Positions 33,897 through 43,915 of a DNA stretch of 64,000 bases are shown one piece after another (within the stretch, counting starts at the first letter, position 1; the number at the start of each line of letters is the position of its first letter). The notes below the pieces were generated by a model. The model did no database searches, had not been told where the DNA came from, and saw only the letters and a program-made list of their open reading frames with translations. A program made the position numbers and the translations under genes. This DNA comes from Roseibium aggregatum IAM 12614 (lineage in GTDB: Bacteria; Pseudomonadota; Alphaproteobacteria; Rhizobiales; Stappiaceae). The stretch covers positions 62,001 through 126,000 of the forward strand of contig NZ_AAUW01000015.1 in NCBI RefSeq assembly GCF_000168975.1. The letters run 5' to 3'.

Positions 33897-35207
33897 ATGG
33901 CATTTCATACCCGTGCGCTGCTCAGCGCATGTGCAATGGTGGCTCTGTGCGCATCCGCATCTGCAGAAACCATCACCATCGCAACCGTGAACAACGGCGA
34001 CATGATCCGCATGCAGGGTCTGACGAAGGATTTCACCGACAAGAACCCCGACATCGAAGTCAAATGGCTGACCATGGAGGAGAACGTTCTCCGCCAGCGC
34101 GTCACCACTGACGTCGCCACCAAGGGCGGTCAGTTCGACGTCATGACCATCGGCACCTACGAGGTTCCGATCTGGGGCAAGCAGGGCTGGCTCGTTTCCC
34201 TGAACGACCTGCCGGAAAGCTACGATGTGGACGACATCCTGCCGGCCATTCGTGGCGGCCTGACCGTTGACGGCGAGCTCTATGCAGCACCGTTTTACGG
34301 CGAAAGCTCCATGGTCATGTACCGCAAGGACCTGATGGAAAAGGCCGGCCTGGAAATGCCGGAAGCCCCGACCTGGGACTTTATCGTCGAAGCCGCCAAG
34401 GCAATGACGGACAAGGAAAACGAAATCTACGGCATCTGCCTGCGCGGCAAGGCCGGCTGGGGTGAGAACATGGCGTTCCTGACGGCCATGGCAAACTCCT
34501 ACGGTGCCCGCTGGTTCGACATGGACTGGAAACCGCAGTTCGACACGCCACAGTGGAAAGATACCCTGACCACCTATCTCGACGTGATGAACGAAGCAGG
34601 CCCTCCAGGCGCTTCGTCCAACGGCTTCAACGAAAACCTGGCTCTGTTCCAGACCGGTAAGTGCGGCATGTGGATCGACGCCACCGTGGCGGCCTCCTTC
34701 GTGACCAACCCGAAGGACAGCCAGGTTGCCGACAAGGTCGGCTTCGCTCTGGCACCGGACAACGGCCTTGGCAAGCGCGGTAACTGGCTGTGGGCATGGT
34801 CTCTGGCCATTCCGGCCGGCACCCAGAAGGAAGCTGCTGCGAAGAAGTTCATCGAGTGGGCGACTTCCAAAGAATACCTGGAGCTGGTTGCGGCCGAAGA
34901 AGGCTGGGCGAACGTCCCCCCGGGAACTCGCACGTCTCTCTATGAAAACCCGGAATACCAGAAAGTTCCGTTCGCAAAGATGACGCTGGACAGCATCAAC
35001 TCAGCTGATCCGCAGAATCCGACCGTCGATCCGGTCCCGTATGTCGGTGTGCAGTTCGTCGCTATTCCGGAATTCCAGGGCATGGCAACTGTTGTCGGTC
35101 AGGCATTCTCCGCAGCTCTTGCTGGCTCGATGGATGCTGACGCCGCCCTGGCCGCAGCACAGGCTGCGACCGAACGCGAAATGAAGAAGGCCGGTTACCT
35201 CAAGTAG
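33897..35207 (+). CDS. smoE: Sorbitol/mannitol ABC transporter substrate-binding protein
   Basis: A 436-aa periplasmic protein. The ATG at 33897 follows GGGAGG and gives a signal peptide (MAFHTRALLSACAMVALCAS, cleavage after ASA); an in-frame ATG at 33870 lies inside the operator. Mature segments match SmoE: ETITIATVNNGDMIRMQGLT, DVMTIGTYEVPIWGKQGWLV, ICLRGKAGWGENMAFLTAMA, GCGMWIDATVAASFV-like KCGMWIDATVAASFV. It captures polyols (sorbitol, mannitol, arabitol) for SmoFGK. It is followed by a strong hairpin before smoF. Confidence 0.93.
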   Translation: MAFHTRALLSACAMVALCASASAETITIATVNNGDMIRMQGLTKDFTDKNPDIEVKWLTMEENVLRQRVTTDVATKGGQFDVMTIGTYEVPIWGKQGWLVSLNDLPESYDVDDILPAIRGGLTVDGELYAAPFYGESSMVMYRKDLMEKAGLEMPEAPTWDFIVEAAKAMTDKENEIYGICLRGKAGWGENMAFLTAMANSYGARWFDMDWKPQFDTPQWKDTLTTYLDVMNEAGPPGASSNGFNENLALFQTGKCGMWIDATVAASFVTNPKDSQVADKVGFALAPDNGLGKRGNWLWAWSLAIPAGTQKEAAAKKFIEWATSKEYLELVAAEEGWANVPPGTRTSLYENPEYQKVPFAKMTLDSINSADPQNPTVDPVPYVGVQFVAIPEFQGMATVVGQAFSAALAGSMDADAALAAAQAATEREMKKAGYLK

Positions 35208-35218
35208 AAGCCTTCGCG

Positions 35219-35249
35219 GACCGGCGGGTGCCTGCCCGTCCCGCCGGTC
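35219..35249 (+). other. Intercistronic hairpin between smoE and smoF
   Basis: GACCGGCGGG and CCCGCCGGTC form a perfect 10-bp GC stem 12 nt after the smoE stop, followed by a pyrimidine tract without a real T-run. It probably protects the smoE message and damps expression of the permease genes. Confidence 0.7.
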
Positions 35250-35292
35250 TCCTCCTCTTCCGCGTGAGCTCTGACCGAGCAAAGGTCACACC

Positions 35293-36165
35293 ATGGCTAC
35301 CCAACACTCACGGGCGGCGGCCCGTTTGATGATCTCTCCGGCAGTTCTGCTGCTGCTGGGCTGGATGATCATCCCGCTGTCGATGACCCTCTATTTCTCT
35401 TTCCTGCGCTACAACCTGCTGATTCCGGGAATGGAAGAGTGGGCCGGCTGGACCAACTACGAGTTCTTCCTCACCGATCCGGCTTTCTTTGCAGCGCTGA
35501 AGAACACCCTGCTGCTTGTCGGCGGCGTCCTTCTCATCACCATCATCGGCGGCGTGTTGCTGGCCCTGCTGCTCGACCAGCCCTTCTGGGGCCAGGGGAT
35601 CGTGCGCATTCTGGTGATTGCCCCGTTCTTCGTCATGCCGACCGTTTCCGCGCTGGTGTGGAAGAACATGTTCATGAACCCGGTCAACGGCCTGTTCGCC
35701 TACTTTGCGAAGTTTCTCGGGCTGGAACCGTTCGACTTTCTTTCCCACGCGCCGCTTTTCTCGATCATCCTGATCGTCGCCTGGCAGTGGCTGCCCTTTG
35801 CAACGCTCATTCTGCTCACCGCGCTTCAGTCGCTGGACAGCGAACAACTGGAAGCGGCCGAAATGGACGGCGCCAATTTCCTGAACCGCTTCGTCTTCAT
35901 CATGGTGCCGCATCTGGCCCGCTCGATCACGGTCGTGATCCTGATCCAGACGATCTTCCTGCTGTCGGTCTTCGCGGAAATTCTCGTCACCACCAATGGC
36001 GGTCCGGGCTATGCCTCGACCAACCTCACCTACCTGATCTATGCCCAGTCGCTGCTGCAGTTCGACGTCGGCGGCGGATCGGCCGGCGGTGTGGTCGCCA
36101 TTATCCTCGCCAACATCGTTGCGATCTTCCTGATGCGGATGATCGGCAAGAACCTGGAGGCCTGA
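35293..36165 (+). CDS. smoF: Polyol ABC transporter permease SmoF
   Basis: A 290-aa MalF-type inner-membrane permease with six hydrophobic segments, starting MATQHSRAAARLMISPAVLL. The EAA loop is LEAAEMDGANFLNRFVFIMV. LVTTNGGPGYASTNLTYLIY is a stretch strongly typical of sorbitol/mannitol permeases. It works with SmoG as the channel of the importer; the next gene begins 3 nt after its stop. Confidence 0.93.
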   Translation: MATQHSRAAARLMISPAVLLLLGWMIIPLSMTLYFSFLRYNLLIPGMEEWAGWTNYEFFLTDPAFFAALKNTLLLVGGVLLITIIGGVLLALLLDQPFWGQGIVRILVIAPFFVMPTVSALVWKNMFMNPVNGLFAYFAKFLGLEPFDFLSHAPLFSIILIVAWQWLPFATLILLTALQSLDSEQLEAAEMDGANFLNRFVFIMVPHLARSITVVILIQTIFLLSVFAEILVTTNGGPGYASTNLTYLIYAQSLLQFDVGGGSAGGVVAIILANIVAIFLMRMIGKNLEA

Positions 36166-36168
36166 CCC

Positions 36169-36999
36169 ATGGCGCGCGCAGTCTCCACCCGCCGCAAGGC
36201 CCTCGTCACCATCTGTGCATGGGCCGTCGGCATCGCCATCTTCTTCCCGATCCTGTGGACCGTGCTGACCAGCTTCAAGACGGAAGCAGAAGCCATTGCG
36301 TCTCCTCCCAGCTTCCTGTTTTTCGACTGGACTCTGGAAAACTACAGCACGGTCCAGGAGCGTTCGGACTATTTCCGGCACTTCTCCAACTCGGTCATCA
36401 TCTCCTTCGGCTCCACCTTGCTGGGCCTCCTGATCGCGATACCGGCGGCCTGGTCCATGGCCTTCGTGCCGGGCAAGCGCACCAAGGACGTGCTGATGTG
36501 GATGCTGTCCACCAAGATGCTTCCGCCGGTCGGCGTGCTGATCCCGATCTATCTGCTGTTCCGGGACACGGGCCTTCTCGACACCCGTATCGGCCTCGTG
36601 ATGGTGCTCACCCTCATCAACCTGCCGATTATCGTCTGGATGCTGTTCACCTACTTCCGCGAAATTCCGGGCGAAATCCTGGAAGCCGCGCGAATGGACG
36701 GGGCGGAGCTCTGGTCCGAGATCGTCTATGTGCTGACGCCCATGGCGGTGCCCGGCATTGCCTCGACCCTGCTGCTCAACATCATCCTGTCCTGGAACGA
36801 AGCGTTCTGGACCTTGAACCTGACGGCTGTCGACGCTGCCCCCCTCACCGCTTTCATTGCCAGCTATTCCAGCCCGGAAGGCCTGTTCTACGCAAAGCTG
36901 AGCGCTGCCTCGACGATGGCAATCGCCCCGATCCTCATCATCGGCTGGTTCAGCCAGAAGCAGCTCGTACGCGGCCTGACCTTCGGCGCGGTTAAATAG
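36169..36999 (+). CDS. smoG: Polyol ABC transporter permease SmoG
   Basis: A 276-aa MalG-type permease, six hydrophobic segments. Visible: [20 protein letters not shown] after helix 1, and the EAA loop [20 protein letters not shown]; the C-terminus reads [14 protein letters not shown] as in other polyol permeases. It forms the membrane pore with SmoF. A GGAG lies before the next start 11 nt downstream (smoK). Confidence 0.93.
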   Translation: MARAVSTRRKALVTICAWAVGIAIFFPILWTVLTSFKTEAEAIASPPSFLFFDWTLENYSTVQERSDYFRHFSNSVIISFGSTLLGLLIAIPAAWSMAFVPGKRTKDVLMWMLSTKMLPPVGVLIPIYLLFRDTGLLDTRIGLVMVLTLINLPIIVWMLFTYFREIPGEILEAARMDGAELWSEIVYVLTPMAVPGIASTLLLNIILSWNEAFWTLNLTAVDAAPLTAFIASYSSPEGLFYAKLSAASTMAIAPILIIGWFSQKQLVRGLTFGAVK

Positions 37000-37010
37000 G
37001 AGACCTGAAC

Positions 37011-38011
<1,001 letters not shown>

Positions 38012-38015
<4 letters not shown>

Positions 38016-38785
38016 GCCGACTTGCAGGAAAATCCGCGCTGATAACCGGGTCTGCCCGGGGTATCGGCAAGGCCTTTGCCGCGCGGTTTGTGGAAGAAGG
38101 GGCCAAGGTGGCGATTGCCGATATCAACCTTGAAGGCGCTGAAGCTGCGGCCAGGGAAATCGGCCCGAACGCCTATGCCCTTCGGCTGGACGTCACCGAC
38201 CAATCCTCCATCGATGCGGCCATTGCGGCCGTGGAGGAGAAGACCGGCGGGCTCGACATCCTGGTCAACAATGCGGCGCTGTTCGATCTGGCACCGATCG
38301 TCGAGATCACCCGCGAAAGCTACCAGCGCCTGTTCGATATCAATGTCGCCGGAACCCTGTTCATGATGCAGGCCGCGGCGAAATCGATGATCAGGCGCGG
38401 CCAGGGTGGCAAGATCATCAACATGGCCAGCCAGGCGGGCCGGCGCGGCGAAGCGCTGGTGGGCATCTATTGCGCCACCAAGGCCGCCGTCATCAGCCTG
38501 ACCCAGTCGGCCGGCCTCAACCTGATCGAACATGGCATCAACGTGAATGCCATCGCCCCCGGCGTCGTCGACGGCGAGCACTGGGACCACGTGGATTCGA
38601 TGTTCGCGAAATACGAAGGCCTGCAGCCCGGCGAAAAGAAGGCTCAGGTTGGAGCCTCCGTGCCGTTCGGGCGCATGGGCACCGCGGAAGACCTCACCGG
38701 TATGGCTGTTTTCCTGGCGTCGAAGGACGCGGACTACATCGTATCGCAGACCTACAACGTCGATGGCGGCAACTGGATGAGCTGA
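38012..38785 (+). CDS. smoS: Sorbitol dehydrogenase (SDR family) SmoS
   Basis: A 257-aa short-chain dehydrogenase that oxidises D-sorbitol (and galactitol-like polyols) to the ketose with NAD+. [20 protein letters not shown] (NAD motif, residues 4-23), Asp in [26 protein letters not shown], catalytic Ser in [15 protein letters not shown] and Tyr/Lys in IYCATKAAV, then [20 protein letters not shown]. These stretches match the Rhodobacter sphaeroides enzyme very closely, so the assignment is firm. It overlaps smoK by 4 nt and lies 3 nt before mtlK. Confidence 0.95.
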
Positions 38786-38788
38786 CCA

Positions 38789-40300
38789 ATGACCCAGAAA
38801 CTAGATGAAACTGTGCTCTCCTCTCTTCCTGAAACCGTCAAGGCACCGGCTTACCGCCGGTCGGACCTTTCCCCCGGCATCCTTCACATCGGCGTCGGCA
38901 ATTTTCACCGCGCGCATCAGGCCATCTACCTGAGCAAGCTGTTCGATCTTGGCGAAGGCCATGACTGGGCCATCGTCGGCGCGGGTCTGAAGCCCTACGA
39001 CAAGGCCATGCGCGAACGCCTGCAAGGCCAGGACTGGCTGACAACCGTGGTCGAACTCGATCCGGACGGCCTCAGCGCGCAGGTCTGCGGTGCCATGATC
39101 GACTTTGTCGATGTCGACCCGCAGGCGCTGATCGCACGCCTTGGCGACCCTGACATCCGCATCGTCTCGCTGACGATCACCGAAGGCGGCTATTTTGTCG
39201 ATCCGAACACCGGCGGCTTTGACGTCAACCACCCGGAAATCCAGGCGGATCTGGCGTCTCCCGATGCCCCGCAAACGGTTTTCGGCGTGCTTGTGGCCGC
39301 TCTGCTGGCAAGGCGCGACAAGGGCCTTGCCCCCTTCACCGTGATGTCCTGCGACAACCTGCCGGAAAACGGCCACATGGCAAAACAGGCCGTTGCCGGG
39401 TTTGCCAAGGCACTGTCCCCGGAAGCGGGAAGCTGGATCGCCGACAACGTCGCCTTTCCGAACGGAATGGTCGATTGCATCACGCCGGCGACCGGCGACC
39501 GCGAACGCAGCCTGGTGCAGGAGCGTTTCGGCCTGACCGATGCCGCTCCCGTCGTCTGCGAGCCGTTCCGCCAATGGGTGCTGGAGGATCATTTCCCGGC
39601 AGGCCGCCCGGCTCTTGAAAAAGTCGGCGTCGAATTCGTCGACGATGTCGCGCCTTACGAACTGATGAAGCTGCGCATTCTCAACGGCGGCCATGCGGCC
39701 ATCGCCTATCCGGGTGCGTTGCTGGGGCTTTACTTCGTTCATGACGCCATGGCCGACCCGCTGATCCGCGCCTTCTTGCGGAAGCTGGAAGAAGACGAGA
39801 TCCTGCCCACCGTTCCGGAAATCCCCGGCGTCAGCTTTCAGACCTATCTCACCACGGTGATGGAGCGGTTCTCCAATCCTGCGGTGGGTGACACGATCCC
39901 CCGCCTTTGCCTCGACGGTTCCAACCGTCAGCCGAAGTTCATCCTGCCGTCGATCCAGGACCGGCTGGACAAGGGACTGCCGATTGCCGGTCTTGCTCTG
40001 GAAACGGCGCTGTGGTGCCGCTACTGCCTCGGCCAAAACGAGGCTGGGGAACCGCATGTCATCGAAGACAATAACGCCGGCCTTCTCAAGTCCTGGGCGC
40101 AAAGCGTTTATGCCAGCAAGACGGATCTGATCGAAATGCCGGAGCTCTTCGGCAACCTCGCCTTCGACGGCAACTTCCTGAGGGCGTTCAGCTATGCCGC
40201 GGAGATGATCGCTACGGAAGGTGTTGCCGAAACCCTGAAGGCCTATATCGACGGCCGGTTCCAGAGCGGCGTGGCCTCGCTTCAGGCCAGAGCCAGCTAG
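38789..40300 (+). CDS. mtlK: Mannitol 2-dehydrogenase (long-chain polyol dehydrogenase)
   Basis: A 503-aa NAD-dependent polyol dehydrogenase that turns D-mannitol (also D-arabitol, sorbitol) into D-fructose or related ketoses. N-terminal Rossmann part GILHIGVGNFHRAHQAIYLS (residues 30-49), VSLTITEGGYFVDP, VMSCDNLPENGHMAKQAV, and the catalytic helix with lysine in YELMKLRILNGGHAAIAYPG. Length fits the family (about 480-500 aa). It closes the smo operon; a hairpin terminator follows. No xylulokinase or fructokinase gene is attached, so the ketose is phosphorylated elsewhere. Confidence 0.95.
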   Translation: MTQKLDETVLSSLPETVKAPAYRRSDLSPGILHIGVGNFHRAHQAIYLSKLFDLGEGHDWAIVGAGLKPYDKAMRERLQGQDWLTTVVELDPDGLSAQVCGAMIDFVDVDPQALIARLGDPDIRIVSLTITEGGYFVDPNTGGFDVNHPEIQADLASPDAPQTVFGVLVAALLARRDKGLAPFTVMSCDNLPENGHMAKQAVAGFAKALSPEAGSWIADNVAFPNGMVDCITPATGDRERSLVQERFGLTDAAPVVCEPFRQWVLEDHFPAGRPALEKVGVEFVDDVAPYELMKLRILNGGHAAIAYPGALLGLYFVHDAMADPLIRAFLRKLEEDEILPTVPEIPGVSFQTYLTTVMERFSNPAVGDTIPRLCLDGSNRQPKFILPSIQDRLDKGLPIAGLALETALWCRYCLGQNEAGEPHVIEDNNAGLLKSWAQSVYASKTDLIEMPELFGNLAFDGNFLRAFSYAAEMIATEGVAETLKAYIDGRFQSGVASLQARAS

Positions 40301-40322
40301 GGCGCGGCCTCATAAATGACAG

Positions 40323-40365
40323 GGGATCACGCTCGCGCCACCGTGTGCGCAATGTGATCCCTTTT
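40323..40365 (+). terminator. Rho-independent terminator after mtlK
   Basis: GGGATCAC pairs with GTGATCCC, with additional partial pairing inside the long loop, and is followed by TTTT. It lies 22 nt past the mtlK stop and before the TlpA-like gene. Confidence 0.7.
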
Positions 40366-40466
40366 GCCTTTCAATTTGCCCCGCTGCGCTTACCTTTGCC
40401 TTCACTGACAGGCGAGGTTTTGACCGTCGCCTGTACGACAGATCGCGGCAAGGCGGGATTACGGGC

Positions 40467-41006
40467 ATGAGACACTTGAACCGACGGGACTTTCTGGCAG
40501 GCAGCGCGGCAATGGCGATGCTGCCGGGAACCGCGTTTGCGGCAGGCAACGACTTCTACCGGCTTGGCCTGGCCGAACCGGCTTTTTCCATCGAGCCAAA
40601 ACTCGATCTCCCCGATCTTGGCGGCACCGTCCACACGCTCTCCGACTATTCCGGGAAGATCCTGCTGGTGTCGTTCTGGGCGACATGGTGCCCGCCCTGC
40701 CGAAAGGAAATGCCTGGGTTGGCGCGGCTCAACCGGGAACTTGGCCCCGAAGGTTTTTCGGTGCTTGCCGTCAACGTCGGCGACCGGCAGGATCGGATCG
40801 AAGGCTTTCTGGATGAGATCGACTACGACGGCCTCACCGTCCTGATGGACACGGACAAGGCGATGCCGAGCACCTGGTTCCTGCGCGGCTTGCCGGTGAC
40901 CTACATTCTGGACGGCACCGGCAAGGTCGTCCTTGCCGCCATCGGTGACCGGGTATGGGATTCGGACGAAATGATCGCCGCGCTGCGCTCCCTGAAAGGC
41001 GCCTGA
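40467..41006 (+). CDS. TlpA-like periplasmic thiol-disulfide oxidoreductase
   Basis: A 179-aa thioredoxin-fold protein. The N-terminus has a twin-arginine-like export signal (RRDFLAGSAAMAMLPG, cleavage after AFA). The redox motif WCPPC is at residues 74-78 within LVSFWATWCPPCRKEM, and the cis-proline loop is LRGLPVTYILDG. It would reduce or exchange periplasmic thiols, as in cytochrome c maturation or metal handling. It stands alone between the mtlK terminator and the convergent hmu operon; a link to haem uptake is possible but not shown. Confidence 0.9.
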   Translation: MRHLNRRDFLAGSAAMAMLPGTAFAAGNDFYRLGLAEPAFSIEPKLDLPDLGGTVHTLSDYSGKILLVSFWATWCPPCRKEMPGLARLNRELGPEGFSVLAVNVGDRQDRIEGFLDEIDYDGLTVLMDTDKAMPSTWFLRGLPVTYILDGTGKVVLAAIGDRVWDSDEMIAALRSLKGA

Positions 41007-41038
41007 CGGCGCAGCAGCGACCCGAGGCGACGGGCCCG

Positions 41039-41866
41039 TCAGCCGTTGTCCACCGGAACGATCACCGGCCGTCCCCCGCCCGTACGTGTCAGGATCTCCA
41101 GCGGAAAGTCGTAAGCCTTCGACAGCAGCCCGGCCTGCATCACCTCGTCGCGCACACCGAAGGCGAGACGACGCCCGCCCTGCATGACCAGCACACGGTC
41201 GGCGAAGGCCGCGGTCAGATTGAGATCGTGCATCACAGCAACGACCCCGCCGCCGCGTTTGGCGTAATCGGCCGCAAGCTGCATGATCTGGACCTGATGC
41301 TTGATGTCGAGACTGGACACCGGCTCGTCCAGGAACAGCCAATGCGGCAGGCCTTCTTGCGGAAGCGGCTCCCACACCTGACACAACACGCGCGCGAGCT
41401 GCACCCGTTGCTGCTCGCCGCCGGACAGGTCCTGATAGCTCCGCCCTTCGAACCCGGCAAGGCCCACCTGCGCGAGCGCCTCGGCGATGCGCCGGGCACG
41501 AAAGTGTCTGTCCCGGCGTCCGCCGGTCACGCCCAGTCCGACCACTTCGGCCACATTCAGCGGAAAGGAAATCTGGCTCGCCTGCGGCAACACTCCGCGC
41601 ATGGCCGCCAGAACCTCCGGCGACAGGCCGCTGACCTCAAGCCCGGCCAGCGTAATCGCTCCGGAATAGGGCATGTCCCCGGTCATGGCTTTCATCAAGG
41701 TGGTCTTGCCGGAGCCGCTCGGCCCGATGATCGCCAGCACCTCGCCCGCCTTTGCATGAAAGGAAAGGTCCTGCACGATCCGGGTCTTGCCGGCAGAAAC
41801 AGACACCTGCTCGACAAAAAGATCGGGCGTCAGTGCCGTGCCGTTTTCAATTGTCCTGTGCAACAT
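41039..41866 (-). CDS. hmuV: Haemin ABC transporter ATP-binding protein HmuV
   Basis: A 275-aa ATPase of the FecE/BtuD type. Walker A IIGPSGSGKTT (residues 46-56), signature DLSGGEQQRVQLARVL, Walker B WLFLDEPVSSLDIKHQ and H-loop VAVMHDLNLTAAFADRVLVM. ASQISFPLNVAEVVGLG and the family-typical insertion with an external Cys (RVLCQVWEPLPQEGLP) mark HmuV. It energises HmuU for haem import across the inner membrane. It is the last gene of hmuSTUV, 9 nt after hmuU, and converges with the TlpA-like gene. Confidence 0.94.
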   Translation of the reverse strand: MLHRTIENGTALTPDLFVEQVSVSAGKTRIVQDLSFHAKAGEVLAIIGPSGSGKTTLMKAMTGDMPYSGAITLAGLEVSGLSPEVLAAMRGVLPQASQISFPLNVAEVVGLGVTGGRRDRHFRARRIAEALAQVGLAGFEGRSYQDLSGGEQQRVQLARVLCQVWEPLPQEGLPHWLFLDEPVSSLDIKHQVQIMQLAADYAKRGGGVVAVMHDLNLTAAFADRVLVMQGGRRLAFGVRDEVMQAGLLSKAYDFPLEILTRTGGGRPVIVPVDNG

Positions 41867-41875
41867 TACGCCCCC

Positions 41876-43018
41876 TTAAAGACCTGTAAGGCCGCGCTTG
41901 CGCAGCAGGATCCAGAGGAAAAATGGCGCGCCCGCAAAGGCGGTGATGATGCCGATGGGCATTTCGGCCGGAGCCACGAGGGTGCGCGCCAGCGTATCGG
42001 CGGCAATCAGCAGACAGGCGCCAAGAAGCGCTGCGGCAGGCAGCATGTAGCGGTGGTCCGGACCGATTGTGAGGCGCAGCAGATGCGGCACGACAATGCC
42101 GACAAACCCGATGCCGCCACTGACTGCCACGCAGGCCCCCGTTGCGGCCGCCACCAGCAGAATACTGAGGTTCTTGAGCCGCTGCACCTTGATGCCGATG
42201 TGAGAGGCTGCGGCCTCGCCCAGAGTCAAGGCGTTGAGACCGCGCGCCAGGAACGGCACACAGACGAGCATGGCCAGGATGATGGGTGCGGCGGACGCAA
42301 CCTTTTGCCAGTTGGAGCCCGCAAGCGAGCCCAGCCCCCAGAACTGCAGGTCGCGCAGTTCCTGATCATCCGCCACATAAACCAGCAGACCGGTGATTGC
42401 ACCGGTGAGCGCCCCAAGCGCAATGCCCGCCAGAAGCAATGTCGCCACCGAGGTGATGCCGCCGCGTGTGCCGATCCGGTAAAGCAGCAACGTCGTCGCA
42501 AGACCACCGCCAAAGGCCGCCAGCGGGACCGCGTATATGCCAAGGAGTGCCATCACCGGGGCGAGCAGCGAATTTCCCAGAACGATGAACGCCGCCGCGC
42601 CGAGCCCCGCCCCGGCCGAGACGCCCACAATGCCTGGATCCGCCAGCGGATTGCGGAAGAGCCCCTGCATCACCGCACCGGACACCGCCAGGGCCGCGCC
42701 GATCAGCGCTCCCAGCGTGACGCGCGGCAGGCGGATATCCATGAGCACGATCCAGTCTCTGGCCGAAACGCCGTCCGGAACCTGCTCCCCTGCCCCAACG
42801 ATATAGGACGGCACATGGGGAAGAAGCTCCAGAACGGGGATCGAGATCGGGCCGATGGCAAGGCTTCCCAGAACGACAAGACAGGTGAACGCCGCGAGCA
42901 GCACAATGACCGCCCGCGCGAGGGGCGCCCGGTCTCCGTGTTTGAGATCGGCAAGACCGAGCAGCGAGGATAGCCGCCCGCTTCTGCCGGCCAGCGCCGT
43001 TTCACTCATCAAGGCCAT
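41876..43018 (-). CDS. hmuU: Haemin ABC transporter permease HmuU
   Basis: A 380-aa FecCD-family permease with about ten hydrophobic segments. Marks: DIRLPRVTLGALIGAALAVS, MQGLFRNPLADPGIVGVSAG, LAAFGGGLATTLLLYRIG, GGIGFVGIVVPHLLRL, and the C-terminal PAEMPIGIITAFAGAPFFLW. The start overlaps the hmuT stop in TGATG. It forms the channel for haem taken from HmuT. Length is slightly above the family mean due to a basic N-terminal tail of about 40 residues. Confidence 0.94.
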   Translation of the reverse strand: MALMSETALAGRSGRLSSLLGLADLKHGDRAPLARAVIVLLAAFTCLVVLGSLAIGPISIPVLELLPHVPSYIVGAGEQVPDGVSARDWIVLMDIRLPRVTLGALIGAALAVSGAVMQGLFRNPLADPGIVGVSAGAGLGAAAFIVLGNSLLAPVMALLGIYAVPLAAFGGGLATTLLLYRIGTRGGITSVATLLLAGIALGALTGAITGLLVYVADDQELRDLQFWGLGSLAGSNWQKVASAAPIILAMLVCVPFLARGLNALTLGEAAASHIGIKVQRLKNLSILLVAAATGACVAVSGGIGFVGIVVPHLLRLTIGPDHRYMLPAAALLGACLLIAADTLARTLVAPAEMPIGIITAFAGAPFFLWILLRKRGLTGL

Positions 43019-43915
43019 CAGCTTGCCGTGTCCGCCAGGCGGTTCGACAGTTCGCGGACAGCTTCGGCCGTGCGCGGACCGAACCCGAGGAGGAGCTGGC
43101 CGTTCATCCGGACCAGCCGCTTGTTCCGGCCTGCCGGCGTTTGTGCCAGCGCCGGATGATTGAACAGGGCATCACCGCTGGCATCGCCGTCACCGTCGCC
43201 ATGCCGGTCCATCATCAGCACCACATCGGGTGCCGCGCTTATGATGGCCTCGTCGCTGAGGATCTTGTAACCGGAAAAGCCGGACGTGGCGTTTTCCGCC
43301 CCTGCCAGGGTCAGAATGCCGTTGGCCGCCGTATCGGATCCGGCCGCAAGAATACGCCCGGCTTTTGTCGACAGAACAAACAGAACGCGCACCCCTTCGG
43401 TCCTGCTTTCCGCGGCACGTTGCGCTTCGGCGAGATCCTCTTCAAGCTTGCCTGCAAGAGCTTCGGCCTTCGCCGGAACGCCGAGCACCTCGCCGACGAC
43501 GCGCACCTTCCGGAGGATACCCTCTGCGGTGTAGGCCTCCGGCACATCCGCCAGCGCCACACCGGACTTGTGCAACACGTCCAGCGCTTCCTGCGGACCG
43601 CTGCCTTCCAGCATCAGGATCAGATCCGGATTGACGGACAACACGCCTTCCGGTGAAAGCGCGCGCATGTAGCCGACATCCGGCAGGCTTGAAGCTTCTG
43701 CCGGGTAGATGCTCGTGCTGTCGCGGGCAATCAGCCTGTTGTCTTCACCAAGGGCATAGACGATCTCTGTCACGGAGCCGCCGATGGCGACGATCTGGTT
43801 GCTTTCCGGACGGCTTGACCCTTCGGCGAACAAGGGATTGCCGGGCAGGACAACCGCCGCGGCGGTCAGAACGACAGCCGCAGAGACACTGCAAAACGTG
43901 AAGGGACCCGATCAT
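43018..43915 (-). CDS. hmuT: Periplasmic haemin-binding protein HmuT, signal-peptide region frameshifted
   Basis: A FecB/BtuF-like binding protein: IVAIGGSVTEIVYALGEDNR, DVGYMRALSPEGVLSVNPDL, VLFVLSTKAGRILAAGSDTA and PDVVLMMDRHGDGD fit haem-binding HmuT. The open frame begins only at TTG 43833 (271 aa), without a signal peptide. Upstream in that frame the codons read a good signal peptide (VSAAVVLTAAAVVLPG, NPLFA) but no start codon exists before the hmuS stop. An ATG at 43915 overlapping that stop (ATGA) is one frame off; removing one base in the four-A run 43893-43896 (plus strand) would join them. So either a real +1 frameshift, a slippery site or a sequence error. Confidence 0.8.

Noticed and set aside
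40955-42973. 672-codon open frame on the plus strand opposite hmuV and hmuU
   Set aside because: Arg/His/Gln-rich composition without domains; exact shadow of two well-recognised genes on the other strand in high-GC DNA.
43018-43833. hmuT as a complete gene starting at TTG 43833
   Set aside because: That product would lack a signal peptide, although signal-peptide codons continue upstream in the same frame; a frameshift explains the data better.
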